DNA of 64,000 nt from Micrococcales bacterium 73-13. Its GTDB lineage: Bacteria; Actinomycetota; Actinomycetes; Actinomycetales; Microbacteriaceae. The stretch spans positions 1-64,000 of the forward strand of contig MKVN01000016.1 in NCBI GenBank assembly GCA_001898855.1, given 5' to 3'. Positions within the stretch are counted from its first letter, which is position 1. The number at the start of each line of letters is the position of its first letter. A program made the position numbers and the translations under genes. Shown one piece after another: positions 1-8,392 of the stretch. The notes under the pieces were generated by a model that saw only the letters and a list, made by a program, of their open reading frames with translations, did no database searches and was not told the DNA's origin.

Positions 1-510
1 ATGGGCGCGAGCATCGCGCTCGGCGCCGTCACCGCGCTGCTCGCGATCGGCCTCGCGATCGGCCGCATCGCGACGACCTCGAACGGCGCGCTCGGCCCGG
101 ACGCGCTCAACGTGCTGTTCGACGCGGCGACCGGCGCGCTCCGGACGACGCTGATCGCGCTCGGGGCGATCGCCGTCATCGGGATCTTCGCCGCCTGGCT
201 GGCCGGACCCTGGCGCGCCTCCGCGGCGACCCGCCGGGCGCTCGACCGGCTGCCCTCGATCGCCCGGCGCCGGCTGCACCCGACGAACGCGTTCAGCCGC
301 TTCCTCACCCGCCGGCGCGCGCTCGTCTACTGGGTCGTGATCGCGGCCGTCGTCGTCACGGTCGTGTTCTTCCGGCCGCTGACCATCGGCGTCGTCGTCG
401 TCGCCGCGCTGCTCGGCGCCGTCGTGCTGCTCGCCGTCGAGACCTTCCGCTCGCCGTCCGAGCAGCCGGCCGCGCCCGCGCCGGTCGCACCGGCCGGCGC
501 GGCGGTCTGA
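1..510 (+). CDS. Membrane protein, probably C-terminal part of a longer gene
   Basis: The reading frame is open from the first base of the window and ends in TGA at 508-510, so the true start may lie upstream and the first ATG is not assured. The 169 residues visible contain about four hydrophobic segments (near residues 3-24, 50-70, 108-124 and 126-145), a basic stretch of Arg-rich residues between the second and third segments, and an Ala/Pro-rich tail. No catalytic motif is recognisable. A 93-base gap separates it from the esterase gene downstream. I do not recognise a family; an actinobacterial integral membrane protein of unknown role is the safe description. Confidence 0.6.
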   Translation: MGASIALGAVTALLAIGLAIGRIATTSNGALGPDALNVLFDAATGALRTTLIALGAIAVIGIFAAWLAGPWRASAATRRALDRLPSIARRRLHPTNAFSRFLTRRRALVYWVVIAAVVVTVVFFRPLTIGVVVVAALLGAVVLLAVETFRSPSEQPAAPAPVAPAGAAV

Positions 511-603
511 GCCCGGATCGAGGGGATCCACAGCCGACACCGAGGACAGGCGGAGGTTCGGCGCCCGACCGCGGAGTAGCTTCGGCGCGTCGGAGGGAGC
601 GGC

Positions 604-1905
604 GTGGACGGGCTGCTCGAGACGAGCGTCATCGACGGCCCGCTCGTCGTCGGACTGAGCACGGCCGGCGCGCTCGCGCTCCTGGCATCGCTGTGGCGGC
701 CCTCCCGCCGCTGGTCGCGCGGCCGCTGGTCGCTGACCGTGCTCGGCGCGACGGCCGGCGGCGCGCTCCTCGGCTGGCTCGGCGGCTGGCTCGCCTTCGA
801 CGTGCTCGACGCGTTCGGCGTGAGTCCGACGACGGTCACCCGCAGCTGGATCGCGGCCGGCGGGGCGGCGATCGCCCTGGCGCTCGTCGGCCTCATCCGG
901 GCGCGGCCCTGGCGGATCGTCGTCGGCGCGATCGCCCTCGTGCTCGCCGTCGCGGTGCCGGCGATGTGGATCAACATCGACTTCGGCGAGTATCCGACGA
1001 TCGCGAGCGTGCTCCGGATCAGCCGCTTCCACGGCCACCGGCTCCCGACGCTCGCGCAGCCGGCGACCCGGCCCTCGATCGCCGAGTGGACGGCACCGGC
1101 GGGCCTCGCGACCGCGGGCGCGGTCAGCGAGGTCGAGATCCCGGCGACCGTCTCCGGCTTCCCGGCGCGGCCGGCCGTCGTCTACCTGCCGCCCGCCGCG
1201 CTCGCCGATGACGCCCCTCTGCTCCCGGTGTGGATCGTGCTGTCCGGTCAGCCGGGCAGCCCGGAGGATCCGCTCACTGCGGCAGGGCTGCTCGCGCGGC
1301 TCGACGCCTACGCGGCGGCGCACCAGGGCCTCGCCCCGATCGTCGTCGCCGCCGACCAGCTCGGCTCGCCCGATGCGAACCCGATGTGCGTCGACGGGCC
1401 GCTCGGGAACTCGGCCAGCTATCTCACCGTCGACGTGGTGCACTGGATCGAGACGAGGCTCCCGGCGACGACGGACCACGCCCGGTGGGCGATCGGCGGC
1501 ATGTCGCAGGGCGGCACCTGCGCCTCGCAGCTCGGCCCGGCGCATCCGGACCTGTTCGGAGGCTTCGTCGATGCATCGGGCGAGCTCGTGCCGTCGGTCG
1601 GGTCCGTCGACGACACCGTGGCGCGCGGCTTCGACGGCGACCGATCCGCCTACCTGGCGGCGACGCCGCTGGCGATCCTCGCCGCGAACGCGCCGCTGAC
1701 CGGCATGATCGCCGTGCTCGGCGTCGGCGAGCAGGACACCCGCTTCCGGGACGGGATCGAGCAGCTCGCCGCCGCGGCGCAGGCGGCCGGGGCGACGACG
1801 ACGCTCGCGGTCTGGCCGAACACGGCGCACGACGCCACCGCCTGGGGCCTCACCCTCGGACGGGGTCTCGACGTGCTCGGCGCCGCCTGGGGGCTCGACC
1901 GGTGA
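604..1905 (+). CDS. Membrane-anchored alpha/beta-hydrolase (esterase), candidate aminoacyl-PG hydrolase
   Basis: A 433-residue protein with about four N-terminal membrane helices (residues 15-130) followed by an extracytoplasmic esterase domain. The nucleophile elbow GMSQGG places the serine at residue 301; Asp378 (in GEQDTR) and His409 (in NTAHDA) are the likely remainder of the triad. The GTG start follows a GGAGG ribosome-binding site. Its TGA overlaps the GTG of the following MprF-like gene, so the two are almost certainly translated together. In Enterococcus and Corynebacterium such hydrolases remove amino acids from aminoacyl-phosphatidylglycerol made by the neighbouring synthase (family knowledge); assigning that role here is inference from the pairing. 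A generic antigen-85-like esterase is the alternative. Confidence 0.85.
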   Translation: MDGLLETSVIDGPLVVGLSTAGALALLASLWRPSRRWSRGRWSLTVLGATAGGALLGWLGGWLAFDVLDAFGVSPTTVTRSWIAAGGAAIALALVGLIRARPWRIVVGAIALVLAVAVPAMWINIDFGEYPTIASVLRISRFHGHRLPTLAQPATRPSIAEWTAPAGLATAGAVSEVEIPATVSGFPARPAVVYLPPAALADDAPLLPVWIVLSGQPGSPEDPLTAAGLLARLDAYAAAHQGLAPIVVAADQLGSPDANPMCVDGPLGNSASYLTVDVVHWIETRLPATTDHARWAIGGMSQGGTCASQLGPAHPDLFGGFVDASGELVPSVGSVDDTVARGFDGDRSAYLAATPLAILAANAPLTGMIAVLGVGEQDTRFRDGIEQLAAAAQAAGATTTLAVWPNTAHDATAWGLTLGRGLDVLGAAWGLDR

Positions 1906-4331
1906 CCGTGCGGTCTCCGCACGGCGCCGCTCGAGCGATCCGCGGGGTCGGCCGGCTGGCACGCGGCGCCCCGATCGCGATCGCCGCGGCCACGACGACC
2001 GTCGCGCTGCAGCTGACGATCGACCGGCCCCCCGTCGCCGCGACGGCCGCCATCGTGCTCGCCGCCGCCGGCGGTCTGCTCGGGGTCGGCTGGGCCGAGC
2101 GGCGGATGGGGCACCTGCGCACGGTCGTCGCGGTGCTCGCCGCGGCGGCCGTGGACCTCGCCCTGCGCGCGGGGATGGAGGCCCTCGACCTCCGCCTCGA
2201 CCTCTACGGCGTGCACGCCGCGCGTGGCGGGACGATCGACCCCCTGCTGCCGGCGATCGGCGCCGTGACCGCCGCGAGCGCGTTCTGCCGACCGCTCGTC
2301 GGCCGCCGGCTGCGCGTCGTCGCGATCACCCTCGCCCTCGTCTTCGCGCTCTACTCGGGCACGCCGGTCGATCTGGTCCGCCTCGCCGCGGTCGGCGCCG
2401 GCATCGCGATCGGCATGCTGCTCGCCCGGGAGCGTCCCCGGCGGGCCTTCGCCCCGGTGTCGCGACGGGAGTGGAGGGTGCTGCTCGCCGCCGCCGTGGC
2501 CATCACCGCGCTGGGACCGGTCGCCAGCATCCTGCTGCCGAGCAGCCACGGCGTCCTCGCGCCGCTCGGGCGGCTCTTCGAGGAGCCGTTCACCGACTGG
2601 GCCGCGCTCGCCGCAGCGTGCCCGGCCGCGGAGCCATCGCGACGCTGCGTCGAGGCGCTCGCACTGTCCCGGCTCGGCGGACCGGGCGCGCTGCTGCTCC
2701 AGCTGCTCCCGCTCCTCGCCCTGCTCCTCGCGGCGGCGGGGATCCGCGCCGGTCGCCAGGCGGGCCTCTGGCTCGCCATCGCCATCGACACCGGCATCGC
2801 CGCGGCGGCAGCCGTGTACTTCGGCGTCGTCCCGCTCGCCGGCGCGACGCCGATCGCCGGCCTGCCCGCGACGACGCTCGAGCACTATCGCGCGTTCACC
2901 GCCGTCGCCGTGCTGTTCCCGCTCGCCGTCGCGGTGCTCTGCGCGGCGAGCGTGCGCGCGTTCCCGCGCGATGTCCGGCCCGGCGAGGCCATCCGCTTCG
3001 CCGTCGCCGCCGTCGCCGGGCTCGTCGGGGCGAGCGCCGTCTACCTCGGCGTCGCCTGGTCGCTGCGCGACCAGTTCGAGAGCGAGCCGAGCCTCGTCGA
3101 CCTGCTGACGGACCTCCCCGAGCGCTTCGTCCCGCCGGCGCTGCTCGCGATCGAGCCCCGCGACGTGCTGCCGGTGGGCACGGGCGCGGTGATCCTCTCC
3201 GAGTGGATCGGCCCCGCCTACTGGATCGTGCTCGTCGGCTCCGCGTGGCTCGCCGTGCGACGGCTCCGGGCGCGGCGGGCGGCGACCGGACCGGACGCGG
3301 CCCGGACTCTGCTGCGCGACGGCGCCGGCGGCGCGATCTCCTGGATGACGACCTGGCCGGGTCACGAGTACTGGCGCGATCCCCGCGGCACCGTCGTCGC
3401 CTTCCGCGTGATCGGGAACGTGGCCATCACGACGGGGGAGCCGCTCGGCACGCCCGGATCCGAGCGGGAGGCGGCGCTCGCGTTCGCCGTGCACTGCGCG
3501 GATCGCGGCTGGACGCCGGCCTGGTACTCGATCGGTGACGGGCTCCGCGAGGAGCTGGCGGGCGCCGGCTGGTTCACCGCGCGGGTCGCGGAGGAGGCCG
3601 TCGTCGACGTCCGCGCGTTCGAGCTCGAAGGCCGGCGGATGCGCGACGTCCGCACCGCGCTGCATCGCGCCGAGCGCGAAGGCCTGCGCGCGTCCTGGAC
3701 GTCCTGGTCGGCGCTGCCGGCCGCGCTCGCCGGACAGGTCGCCGAGCTCTGCGAATCCTGGCTCGCCGACAAGCCGCTGCCGGAGCTGGGATTCACGCTC
3801 GGAGGGCTCGACGAGGCGAAGGATCCGGACGTCCGACTGCTGCTCGTCGTCTCCGCCGCCGACCGCATCGAGGTCGTCACGAGCTGGCTGCCGCGTCACG
3901 GGCGCACCGGACGAGTCGGGTGGACCCTCGACCTGATGCGGCGCCGAGCGGATGCGGTTCCGGGGGCCACCGAGTTCGCCGTCGTCTCGGCGGTGGAGCG
4001 CGCCCGGGAGGACGGGCTCACGGAGCTCAGCCTGTCCGGGGCGCCGCTCGCGACGATCGCCCAGGAGGACGGCGAGGCGGGGCTGGCCGGCGCGCTCGTG
4101 CGCCGGCTCGAGCCGGTCTACGGCTTCCGCTCCCTGCTGCGGTTCAAGGCCAAGTTCCGTCCCGCGTTCCGCCCGCTCTGGCTGGCCGTGCCGGATCCGC
4201 TCGCGCTGCCGCGGGTCGGCGTCGCACTCGCCCGCGCGTACCTGCCCTCGCTGTCGGGACGACAGGTCATCCGGCTGCTCGCGGCCCGCCGGACCGGTGC
4301 CGGTCGCGCTGTCAGAGCGGCGGCCGCCTAG
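1902..4331 (+). CDS. MprF-like aminoacyl-phosphatidylglycerol synthase/flippase (DUF2156)
   Basis: An 809-residue protein. The N-terminal ~460 residues are a run of hydrophobic helices, as in the MprF flippase half; the remaining ~340 residues (from about residue 468) form a DUF2156 GNAT-like aminoacyl-tRNA-dependent transferase domain, recognisable from the TTGEPLG strand and the conserved Arg/Lys-rich C-terminal part ending in FRSLLRFKAKF. Such enzymes transfer Lys or Ala from charged tRNA to phosphatidylglycerol or diacylglycerol and lower negative surface charge; the amino acid used cannot be read from the sequence. The GTG at 1902 overlaps the stop of the esterase gene, which fixes the start. 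Its TAG shares the CTAG tetranucleotide with the stop of the convergent antiporter gene. Confidence 0.85.
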   Translation: MTVRSPHGAARAIRGVGRLARGAPIAIAAATTTVALQLTIDRPPVAATAAIVLAAAGGLLGVGWAERRMGHLRTVVAVLAAAAVDLALRAGMEALDLRLDLYGVHAARGGTIDPLLPAIGAVTAASAFCRPLVGRRLRVVAITLALVFALYSGTPVDLVRLAAVGAGIAIGMLLARERPRRAFAPVSRREWRVLLAAAVAITALGPVASILLPSSHGVLAPLGRLFEEPFTDWAALAAACPAAEPSRRCVEALALSRLGGPGALLLQLLPLLALLLAAAGIRAGRQAGLWLAIAIDTGIAAAAAVYFGVVPLAGATPIAGLPATTLEHYRAFTAVAVLFPLAVAVLCAASVRAFPRDVRPGEAIRFAVAAVAGLVGASAVYLGVAWSLRDQFESEPSLVDLLTDLPERFVPPALLAIEPRDVLPVGTGAVILSEWIGPAYWIVLVGSAWLAVRRLRARRAATGPDAARTLLRDGAGGAISWMTTWPGHEYWRDPRGTVVAFRVIGNVAITTGEPLGTPGSEREAALAFAVHCADRGWTPAWYSIGDGLREELAGAGWFTARVAEEAVVDVRAFELEGRRMRDVRTALHRAEREGLRASWTSWSALPAALAGQVAELCESWLADKPLPELGFTLGGLDEAKDPDVRLLLVVSAADRIEVVTSWLPRHGRTGRVGWTLDLMRRRADAVPGATEFAVVSAVERAREDGLTELSLSGAPLATIAQEDGEAGLAGALVRRLEPVYGFRSLLRFKAKFRPAFRPLWLAVPDPLALPRVGVALARAYLPSLSGRQVIRLLAARRTGAGRAVRAAAA

Positions 4332-5443
4332 GGCTGCGCGGCGAGGAAGACGAACGACGCGAAGATCGCGAGGTGCACCATGCCCTGCAGCCGCGTCGCC
4401 CGGCCGGGCACCAGGGTGAGGATCGCGACGACCATCGAGAGCATGAAGAGCACGATCTGCAGCGGACCGAGCCCGAGCGTGAGGTTCCCCGGCAGCCAGA
4501 ACGACGCCACCGCGAGCGTCGGGATGGTCAGGCCGATCGAGGCCATCGCCGAGCCGAGGCCGAGGTTGAGGCTGGTCTGGAGCCGGTTGCGCAGCGCGGC
4601 CTTGACGGCGGCCATGCCCTCCGGCAGCAGCACCACGAGCGCGACCACGACGCCGACGAAGCTGTGCGGCACCCCGATCGCCTCGACCACGCCCTCGATC
4701 GCCGGCGACACCGACTTCGCGAGCCCGACCACGCCGACGAGGGCGACCAGCAGCAGGCCGAGGCTGATCAGCGCGGCGCGGTTCGTCGGCGGGTCGACGT
4801 GCTCCTCCTCGGAGATCGGCTCGCCGGTCCGCCCGACCGGCAGGAAGAAGTCGCGGTGGCGGACGGTCTGCGAGGACACGAACACGCCGTAGAGCACGAT
4901 CGAGACGATGGCCACGAAGGCGAGCTGGAGGTCGGAGAACCTCGCACCGGGCTCGGAGACGGTGAAGCTCGGCAGCACCAGGGTGAGCGTGGTCAGCGTC
5001 GCCACGACGGCGAGCGCGGCGCCGGCCCCCTCCCGGTTGAACCTCGGCAGCGAGTGGCGCATGCTGCCGATCAGGATGGAGAGCCCGACGATGCCGTTCA
5101 CCGTGATCATCACCGCGGCGAAGACGGTGTCCCTGGCCAGGGTGTCCGTCTGCCCCGGCTTGCCGAGCATGAGCGTCACGATGAGCGCGACCTCGATGAC
5201 CGTGACCGCCACCGCGAGCACCAGCGAGCCGAACGGCTCGCCGACGCGGTGCGCGACGATCTCGGCGTGGTGCACCGCCGCGAGCACGGCGCCGATGAGC
5301 ACCGCCCCGGCGAGCAGGTAGATCGGCCAGCTGAGCTCGCGCTCCCAGACCAGTACGAGCAGCACGATCGCGGCGACCGGCACCGCCCAGGTCCACGAGC
5401 GGACGATCCGGCGCCCCAAGGAGACCCGCGCGGCGTCGCTCAT
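4328..5443 (-). CDS. chaA: ChaA-type Ca2+(Na+,K+)/H+ antiporter
   Basis: A 371-residue integral membrane protein of the Ca2+/cation antiporter superfamily, with about eleven helices in two halves. The two alpha-repeat signatures are visible: FGSLVLAVAVTVIEVALI in the first half and a VVVLLPEGMAAVKAA segment in the second, with the expected buried Glu residues. It should exchange Ca2+ or Na+/K+ for protons across the plasma membrane. A hydrophilic loop (GRTGEPISEEEHVDPP) separates the halves. It begins with ATG 34 bases after the stop of prs on the same strand and may be co-transcribed with it; it converges on the MprF-like gene. Confidence 0.88.
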   Translation of the reverse strand: MSDAARVSLGRRIVRSWTWAVPVAAIVLLVLVWERELSWPIYLLAGAVLIGAVLAAVHHAEIVAHRVGEPFGSLVLAVAVTVIEVALIVTLMLGKPGQTDTLARDTVFAAVMITVNGIVGLSILIGSMRHSLPRFNREGAGAALAVVATLTTLTLVLPSFTVSEPGARFSDLQLAFVAIVSIVLYGVFVSSQTVRHRDFFLPVGRTGEPISEEEHVDPPTNRAALISLGLLLVALVGVVGLAKSVSPAIEGVVEAIGVPHSFVGVVVALVVLLPEGMAAVKAALRNRLQTSLNLGLGSAMASIGLTIPTLAVASFWLPGNLTLGLGPLQIVLFMLSMVVAILTLVPGRATRLQGMVHLAIFASFVFLAAQP

Positions 5444-5477
5444 GGCATCGTCTCGGCGCCCGGGGCGGATCCCGGGA

Positions 5478-6452
5478 CTACGCCGCCCCGTCGAACATGG
5501 ACGTCACCGAGCCGTCCTCGAATACCTCGTGGATGGCCCGCGCGATGAGCGGCGCGATCGGCAGCACGGTGAGCCGGTCCCAGCGCTTCGAAGCGGGCAT
5601 CGGCAGCGTGTCGGTGACGACGACCTCGTCGATGTACTCGGACTGCAGCCGCTCGACGGCGGGGTCGGAGAACACGGCGTGCGTCGCCGCGACGACGACC
5701 GACTTCGCGCCGTTGCGCTTCAGCGCCTCCGCGGCCTTCACGATCGTGCCGCCGGTGTCGATCATGTCGTCGACGAGCAGGCAGACCCGGCCCTCGACCT
5801 CTCCGACGATCTCGTGCACGGACACCTGGTTCGCGACCCTCGGGTCGCGGCGCTTGTGGATGATGGCCAGCGGCGCGCCGAGGCGGTCCGACCACACGTC
5901 GGCGACCCGCACCCGGCCCATGTCCGGCGAGACGATGGTCAGGTCCGGGCCCTTGAGCTTCTGGAAGTAGTCGAGCAGCACCGGCATCGCGAACAGGTGG
6001 TCGACCGGCCCGTCGAAGTAGCCCTGGATCTGCGCCGCGTGCAGGTCGACCGACATGATGCGGTCGGCGCCGGCGGCCGTGAACAGGTCGGCGACGAGGC
6101 GGGCGGAGATCGGCTCGCGGCCGCGGCCCTTCTTGTCCTGCCGGGCATAGGGGTAGAACGGCGCGACCACGGTGATCCGCTTCGCCGAGGCGCGCTTGGC
6201 CGCGTCGATCATGATGAGCTGCTCCATGAGCCACTCGTTGATCGGCGCGCAGTGCGACTGCACGATGAAGACGTCCGTGCCGCGCAGGCTCTCGCTGTAC
6301 CGGGCGTAGATCTCGCCGTTCGCGAAGGTGCGCAGCTCGGTCTCGACGACCTCGGTGCCGAGCTCCGCGGCGATCTGCTCGGCGAGATCCGGATGGGCTC
6401 GGCCCGTGACGAGGACCAGTCGTTTCCTGCTCTCGACCTTGATCGCGGCCAC
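5478..6452 (-). CDS. prs: Ribose-phosphate pyrophosphokinase
   Basis: Makes PRPP from ribose 5-phosphate and ATP for nucleotide, His, Trp and NAD synthesis. The 324 residues match the usual class I length. Visible motifs: the catalytic flexible loop PYARQDKK (101-108), the metal-binding SVDLHAAQIQGYF region (134-146) and the PRPP loop VDDMIDTGGT (227-236). The GTG start is preceded by AAGGGG. A TAGAAT -10 element lies in the 59-base gap before it, so prs probably has its own promoter although it follows glmU and a GDPD gene on the same strand. In many bacteria glmU and prs are directly adjacent; here a membrane phosphodiesterase gene is interposed. Confidence 0.97.
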   Translation of the reverse strand: MAAIKVESRKRLVLVTGRAHPDLAEQIAAELGTEVVETELRTFANGEIYARYSESLRGTDVFIVQSHCAPINEWLMEQLIMIDAAKRASAKRITVVAPFYPYARQDKKGRGREPISARLVADLFTAAGADRIMSVDLHAAQIQGYFDGPVDHLFAMPVLLDYFQKLKGPDLTIVSPDMGRVRVADVWSDRLGAPLAIIHKRRDPRVANQVSVHEIVGEVEGRVCLLVDDMIDTGGTIVKAAEALKRNGAKSVVVAATHAVFSDPAVERLQSEYIDEVVVTDTLPMPASKRWDRLTVLPIAPLIARAIHEVFEDGSVTSMFDGAA

Positions 6453-6476
6453 GGCGCCCCTTCCGACTCGCTGACG

Positions 6477-6482
6477 ATTCTA
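6477..6482 (-). promoter_or_regulatory. Predicted -10 box (TAGAAT) for prs
   Basis: TAGAAT on the minus strand in the short gap between the GDPD gene and prs. A start about 7 nt downstream would give a leader of roughly 18 nt containing the AAGGGG ribosome-binding site. No clear -35 consensus was found. Confidence 0.45.
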
Positions 6483-6511
6483 TCGAGGCGGGCCGGGCCT
6501 CCTCGTCCGGC

Positions 6512-8389
6512 TCACCAGAGCGTGACGGCGCGGGTGAGCGCGTCGAGCAGCTTCGGGGCGAGGCCCTGCTCGTCGGCGACCTCCTGGCGCTCCTGCTGGA
6601 GCTCGGTCAGCCGGTCGGTGATGATGCCGTCGACGCCGTCGCGCAGGTAGCGGCGCATCGCGGCCGGGTCGTTCACCGTCCAGACCAGGAGCCCGCGGCC
6701 CGTGTCGTGCAGGGCGCTCACCAGTGCGTCCGTGTACGAGAACTCCTCGACCACGAGGAAGTCCGCCGGGGTCGCCGGGACGCCGCCGCCGAAGGAGATC
6801 GGCACGATGAGCCCGACGGTCGTCTCCGGGCGCAGCGCCAGCTGGCCGTCCACGACGGCCTCGCTCAGCGAGTGGTAGAGGCTCGTCGTGGTGACGCCCT
6901 CCTCGTCGAGGACGGCGTAGAACGTCTCCAGGTAGTCCGGGGTCTCCTGCCCGTGCGGCTTGATCTCGATGAGCAGCGCCTGGCCGAGCTCCTTCGCCCG
7001 GCGCACCCACTCGCGCATCGACGGGATCTTCGCCTCGACGCCGTGCTCGCGGACGGTGACCGCGGTCGCCTCGGCCAGCGTCATGTCCTTCACGGCGCCG
7101 GACATGCCGGCGAGCCGGTTGAGATCGAAGTCGTGCATGACGACCCAGTCGCCGTCCTTCGTCTGCTGCACGTCGAACTCGACGACGTCGGCGCCGGCCG
7201 CGGCCGCGGCCTCGAGCGCGGGGATCGTGTTCTCCACGGCGTGGTCGGTGAGGCCGCGGTGGGCGATGGCGAGCGTCGCGCCGTCCGAGTAGCGGTCGAG
7301 GGCCGGCGCCGCGGCGACGGCGAGCCCTCCGACGGCGGCGACCGAGCCGACGACGACCCCCGCGGCGGTCCAGCGCAGAGCCGGGCTGCGGCGCCGGCCG
7401 GAGGCCTGCTCGGCGCGGGGGCTCGAGACCTCGACGCTCCATTCGGCCGCCGCGAGCCGCACGATCCGCACCAGGGCCTGGGTCTGGATGACGACGGCCG
7501 TGCCGATGACGAAGAACGCGCCGACCTCGACGACCGCGAAGGCGATCGCGGCGACCACGGGCGAGGCGTCGACGTCGACCGCGTCGCTGATCGCCGTCGC
7601 GCCGAGCGCGGCGCCGCCGAGGGCGAGCAGCGCGAGGGCGGCGGGCACGATGACGGCGAGCAGGATGCCGATCATGCGCCAGGACCGCCAGCGGGTCGCC
7701 GTCCAGCTCGCCCGGAACGCCTGCGGCGCGGTCATGCCGCCGACCGCGAGGAACGGGACCGTGAGCACGAGCCGCAGGTTCGCGTACCAGAGCAGCAGGG
7801 TGAGCACGATCCAGACGATCGTCCCGGTCGTCGAGCGGGTGAGCTCCCCGGAGATGAAGTTCGGGATCGCGATCCAGCGCGTGAGCACGGAGCCGAGCGC
7901 CGCGTGGCCGAGCGGGGCGAGCAGCAGCAGGTACGGCAGCAGCAGGAGCGTGGACGGCCGGGCGAGCGCGCGGAGCCGGCGCATGGCGGCGACCGCGATC
8001 ACGCGCGGCCGCGGGACGGCGGCGGTCGACGAGGCCTGCTGGCCGTCGGCGGCGATCGCGACGATCGCGGACTGCACGACGAGCGCGACGACGGAGAGCA
8101 GCAGGAACAGCACCAGCAGCAGGACCGCGCCGGGGCTGCCCAGCAGCGTCGTCGCCGTCGTCGTGGTGAGGCTCGCGATGCCGGCGGAGGCGAGCACCGA
8201 CTGGAACAGCGCGAAGAGCAGCGGGGAGGCGAGGAGGACGACCGCGCCCTGCACGATCGCGGTGATCAGCAGCCAGCGCCCGAGCCGCGAGCAGGTCAGG
8301 CGCCAGCCGAGCCCGGCGGTGGCGCCGACCGGGATCGCCGGCGCGCGGCGGCGGGGGTGCCGCCGGGCGGAGCGCGCATCGGTCGTCAC
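6512..8389 (-). CDS. Membrane-bound glycerophosphodiester phosphodiesterase
   Basis: A 625-residue two-part protein. Residues ~30-310 form a multi-helix membrane domain of the glycerophosphoryl-diester-phosphodiesterase membrane type; residues ~370-615 are a GDPD TIM barrel with the signature AHRG (376-379), the VEN motif (385-387), EFD (404-406) and MHD (418-420), supplying the catalytic His pair and metal-binding acids. It should hydrolyse glycerophosphodiesters to glycerol 3-phosphate at the membrane. The start is GTG at 8389, only 3 bases after the stop of glmU, so the two are likely one transcript. The membrane-domain fusion is known in Gram-positive bacteria; the position between glmU and prs is less usual. 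Confidence 0.9.
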   Translation of the reverse strand: MTTDARSARRHPRRRAPAIPVGATAGLGWRLTCSRLGRWLLITAIVQGAVVLLASPLLFALFQSVLASAGIASLTTTTATTLLGSPGAVLLLVLFLLLSVVALVVQSAIVAIAADGQQASSTAAVPRPRVIAVAAMRRLRALARPSTLLLLPYLLLLAPLGHAALGSVLTRWIAIPNFISGELTRSTTGTIVWIVLTLLLWYANLRLVLTVPFLAVGGMTAPQAFRASWTATRWRSWRMIGILLAVIVPAALALLALGGAALGATAISDAVDVDASPVVAAIAFAVVEVGAFFVIGTAVVIQTQALVRIVRLAAAEWSVEVSSPRAEQASGRRRSPALRWTAAGVVVGSVAAVGGLAVAAAPALDRYSDGATLAIAHRGLTDHAVENTIPALEAAAAAGADVVEFDVQQTKDGDWVVMHDFDLNRLAGMSGAVKDMTLAEATAVTVREHGVEAKIPSMREWVRRAKELGQALLIEIKPHGQETPDYLETFYAVLDEEGVTTTSLYHSLSEAVVDGQLALRPETTVGLIVPISFGGGVPATPADFLVVEEFSYTDALVSALHDTGRGLLVWTVNDPAAMRRYLRDGVDGIITDRLTELQQERQEVADEQGLAPKLLDALTRAVTLW

Positions 8390-8392
8390 GGC

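Noticed and set aside
1650..5396. A minus-strand open frame of over 1200 codons opposite the MprF-like gene
   Set aside because: It is rich in Arg/Gly/Ala/Asp, has no recognisable domain and lies antisense to a clear gene; long open antisense frames are expected at this GC content. The same holds for the long frames at 6707-10042, 26976-29561, 45247-48639 and 57876-60608.
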